5,685 nt of DNA from assembly GCA_005885085.1 (NCBI GenBank), contig VAXY01000137.1:1-5685 (forward strand), given 5' to 3'. This DNA is from Actinomycetota bacterium. Lineage in GTDB: Bacteria > Actinomycetota > Thermoleophilia > Gaiellales > Gaiellaceae. Each line of letters starts with the position of its first letter. Position 1 is the stretch's first letter. Positions 5,411 through 5,685 of the stretch are shown piece after piece. The notes below the pieces were generated by a model. That model was not told where the DNA came from. It made no database searches and worked only from the letters and a program-made list of their open reading frames with translations. Made by a program: the position numbers and the translations under genes.

Positions 5411-5614
5411 ATGTCTTCCTACTCACCGACAGCTACAAGAGCACGGCCCGGAATTGGCCTGCTTCCCCTCATCTACATCGTCGTCGGCATCATCGTTGCC
5501 GTGACGCACCACTACTGGGCCCATCTACATACGATCAAGCAGGTCGGCTCGGCTCTGCTTGCGACCATTCTGTGGCCGCTGGTGCTGCTCGGCATCAACC
5601 TGCACATCCACTAG
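5411..5614 (+). CDS. Small two-helix membrane protein of unknown function
   Basis: A 67-residue protein. A short polar N-terminus (residues 1-14, with three Arg or Lys) precedes a hydrophobic helix at about 15-32 (LLPLIYIVVGIIVAV). A hydrophilic loop rich in His and aromatic residues follows (THHYWAHLHTIKQ). A second helix at about 45-64 (ALLATILWPLVLLGI) leads to the end NLHIH. The positive N-terminus suggests that both ends face the cytoplasm. Similar short proteins ending in 'LWPLVLLGxNLHI' are, from memory, common as hypothetical proteins in Actinobacteria. The gene starts 6 bp after the esterase stop with a good ribosome binding site, so it is probably co-transcribed. No function can be assigned. 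Confidence 0.75.
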   Translation: MSSYSPTATRARPGIGLLPLIYIVVGIIVAVTHHYWAHLHTIKQVGSALLATILWPLVLLGINLHIH

Positions 5615-5625
5615 CGCGGGGCGCT
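5613..5625 (+). terminator. Small hairpin at the end of the esterase/membrane-protein pair
   Basis: AGCGC at 5613-5617 and GCGCT at 5621-5625 form a 5-bp stem with a GGG loop, overlapping the TAG stop at 5612-5614. There is no T-tract and the stem is short, so it is a weak candidate. The remaining bases to 5685 contain no gene, RNA or repeat that I can support. Confidence 0.2.
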
Positions 5626-5685
5626 CTCAACGCGGGCGCGTGACCGATTCGCAGTCCCGCGCTACCCGATCGACTCGGTCGGCGA

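Noticed and set aside
5627..5685. Possible start or end of another gene at the right edge (a GTG at 5640 on plus, or a minus-strand frame ending at 5627)
   Set aside because: Fewer than 20 codons are visible in any frame and none shows a recognisable motif or ribosome site.
1..5685. CRISPR array, tRNA or rRNA gene, insertion sequence, prophage or attachment site
   Set aside because: I saw no regularly spaced repeats, no cloverleaf-like segment with a CCA end, no transposase or integrase motif, and no terminal inverted repeats. The truncations at 2171-2662 lack flanking element sequence, so a simple deletion explains them better than an insertion.

Overview
This is a GC-rich window with gene content typical of Actinobacteria, and the protein style resembles soil lineages such as Thermoleophilia. 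That placement is inferred from base composition and remembered homologues, not from a marker gene.

Layout. (1) Positions 2-94 hold the last 30 codons of a probable MarR-type regulator that enters from the left. (2) Positions 122-1290 hold a YcaQ/AlkZ-family DNA glycosylase gene broken by an internal out-of-frame deletion. (3) Positions 1322-2101, minus strand, hold a short-chain dehydrogenase/reductase (SDR) whose catalytic core is complete but whose coding frame lacks a normal start codon. (4) Positions 2171-2662 hold two gene remnants back to back: the 3' half of a response-regulator receiver domain (minus strand) and the 3' half of a class III adenylate/guanylate cyclase domain (plus strand). 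They abut at about 2369-2372, and each lacks its 5' half. (5) Positions 2737-3780 hold a two-HKD phospholipase D-like protein, intact in its body but with an unclear start. (6) Positions 3766-4686, minus strand, hold a VOC-fold ring-cleaving dioxygenase of the MhqO/MhqE/PcpA type. It overlaps the PLD gene tail to tail by 15 bp at a strong hairpin. (7) Positions 4724-5404 hold an alpha/beta-hydrolase carboxylesterase/phospholipase (MhqD-like), divergent from the dioxygenase across only 37 bp. (8) Positions 5411-5614 hold a small two-helix membrane protein, probably co-transcribed with the esterase. The last 70 bases hold no gene I can support.

How the genes relate. The dioxygenase and esterase form the clearest functional unit. 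In Bacillus subtilis the same two families (MhqE/MhqO and MhqD) belong to the MarR-type MhqR regulon for quinone and hydroquinone stress. Here they appear as a divergent pair with very close promoters. The MarR fragment at the left edge is about 4 kb away, so a link is only possible.

The most notable pattern is asymmetric damage. Every gene wholly between 94 and about 2740 has a defect (deletion, frameshift, lost start or premature stop), while the genes to the right of about 2740 have intact bodies. This is either a decaying segment centred on a deletion that joined two signalling genes, or a stretch of poor assembly. Read mapping would decide. I see no new defence, mobile-element or biosynthetic system here.
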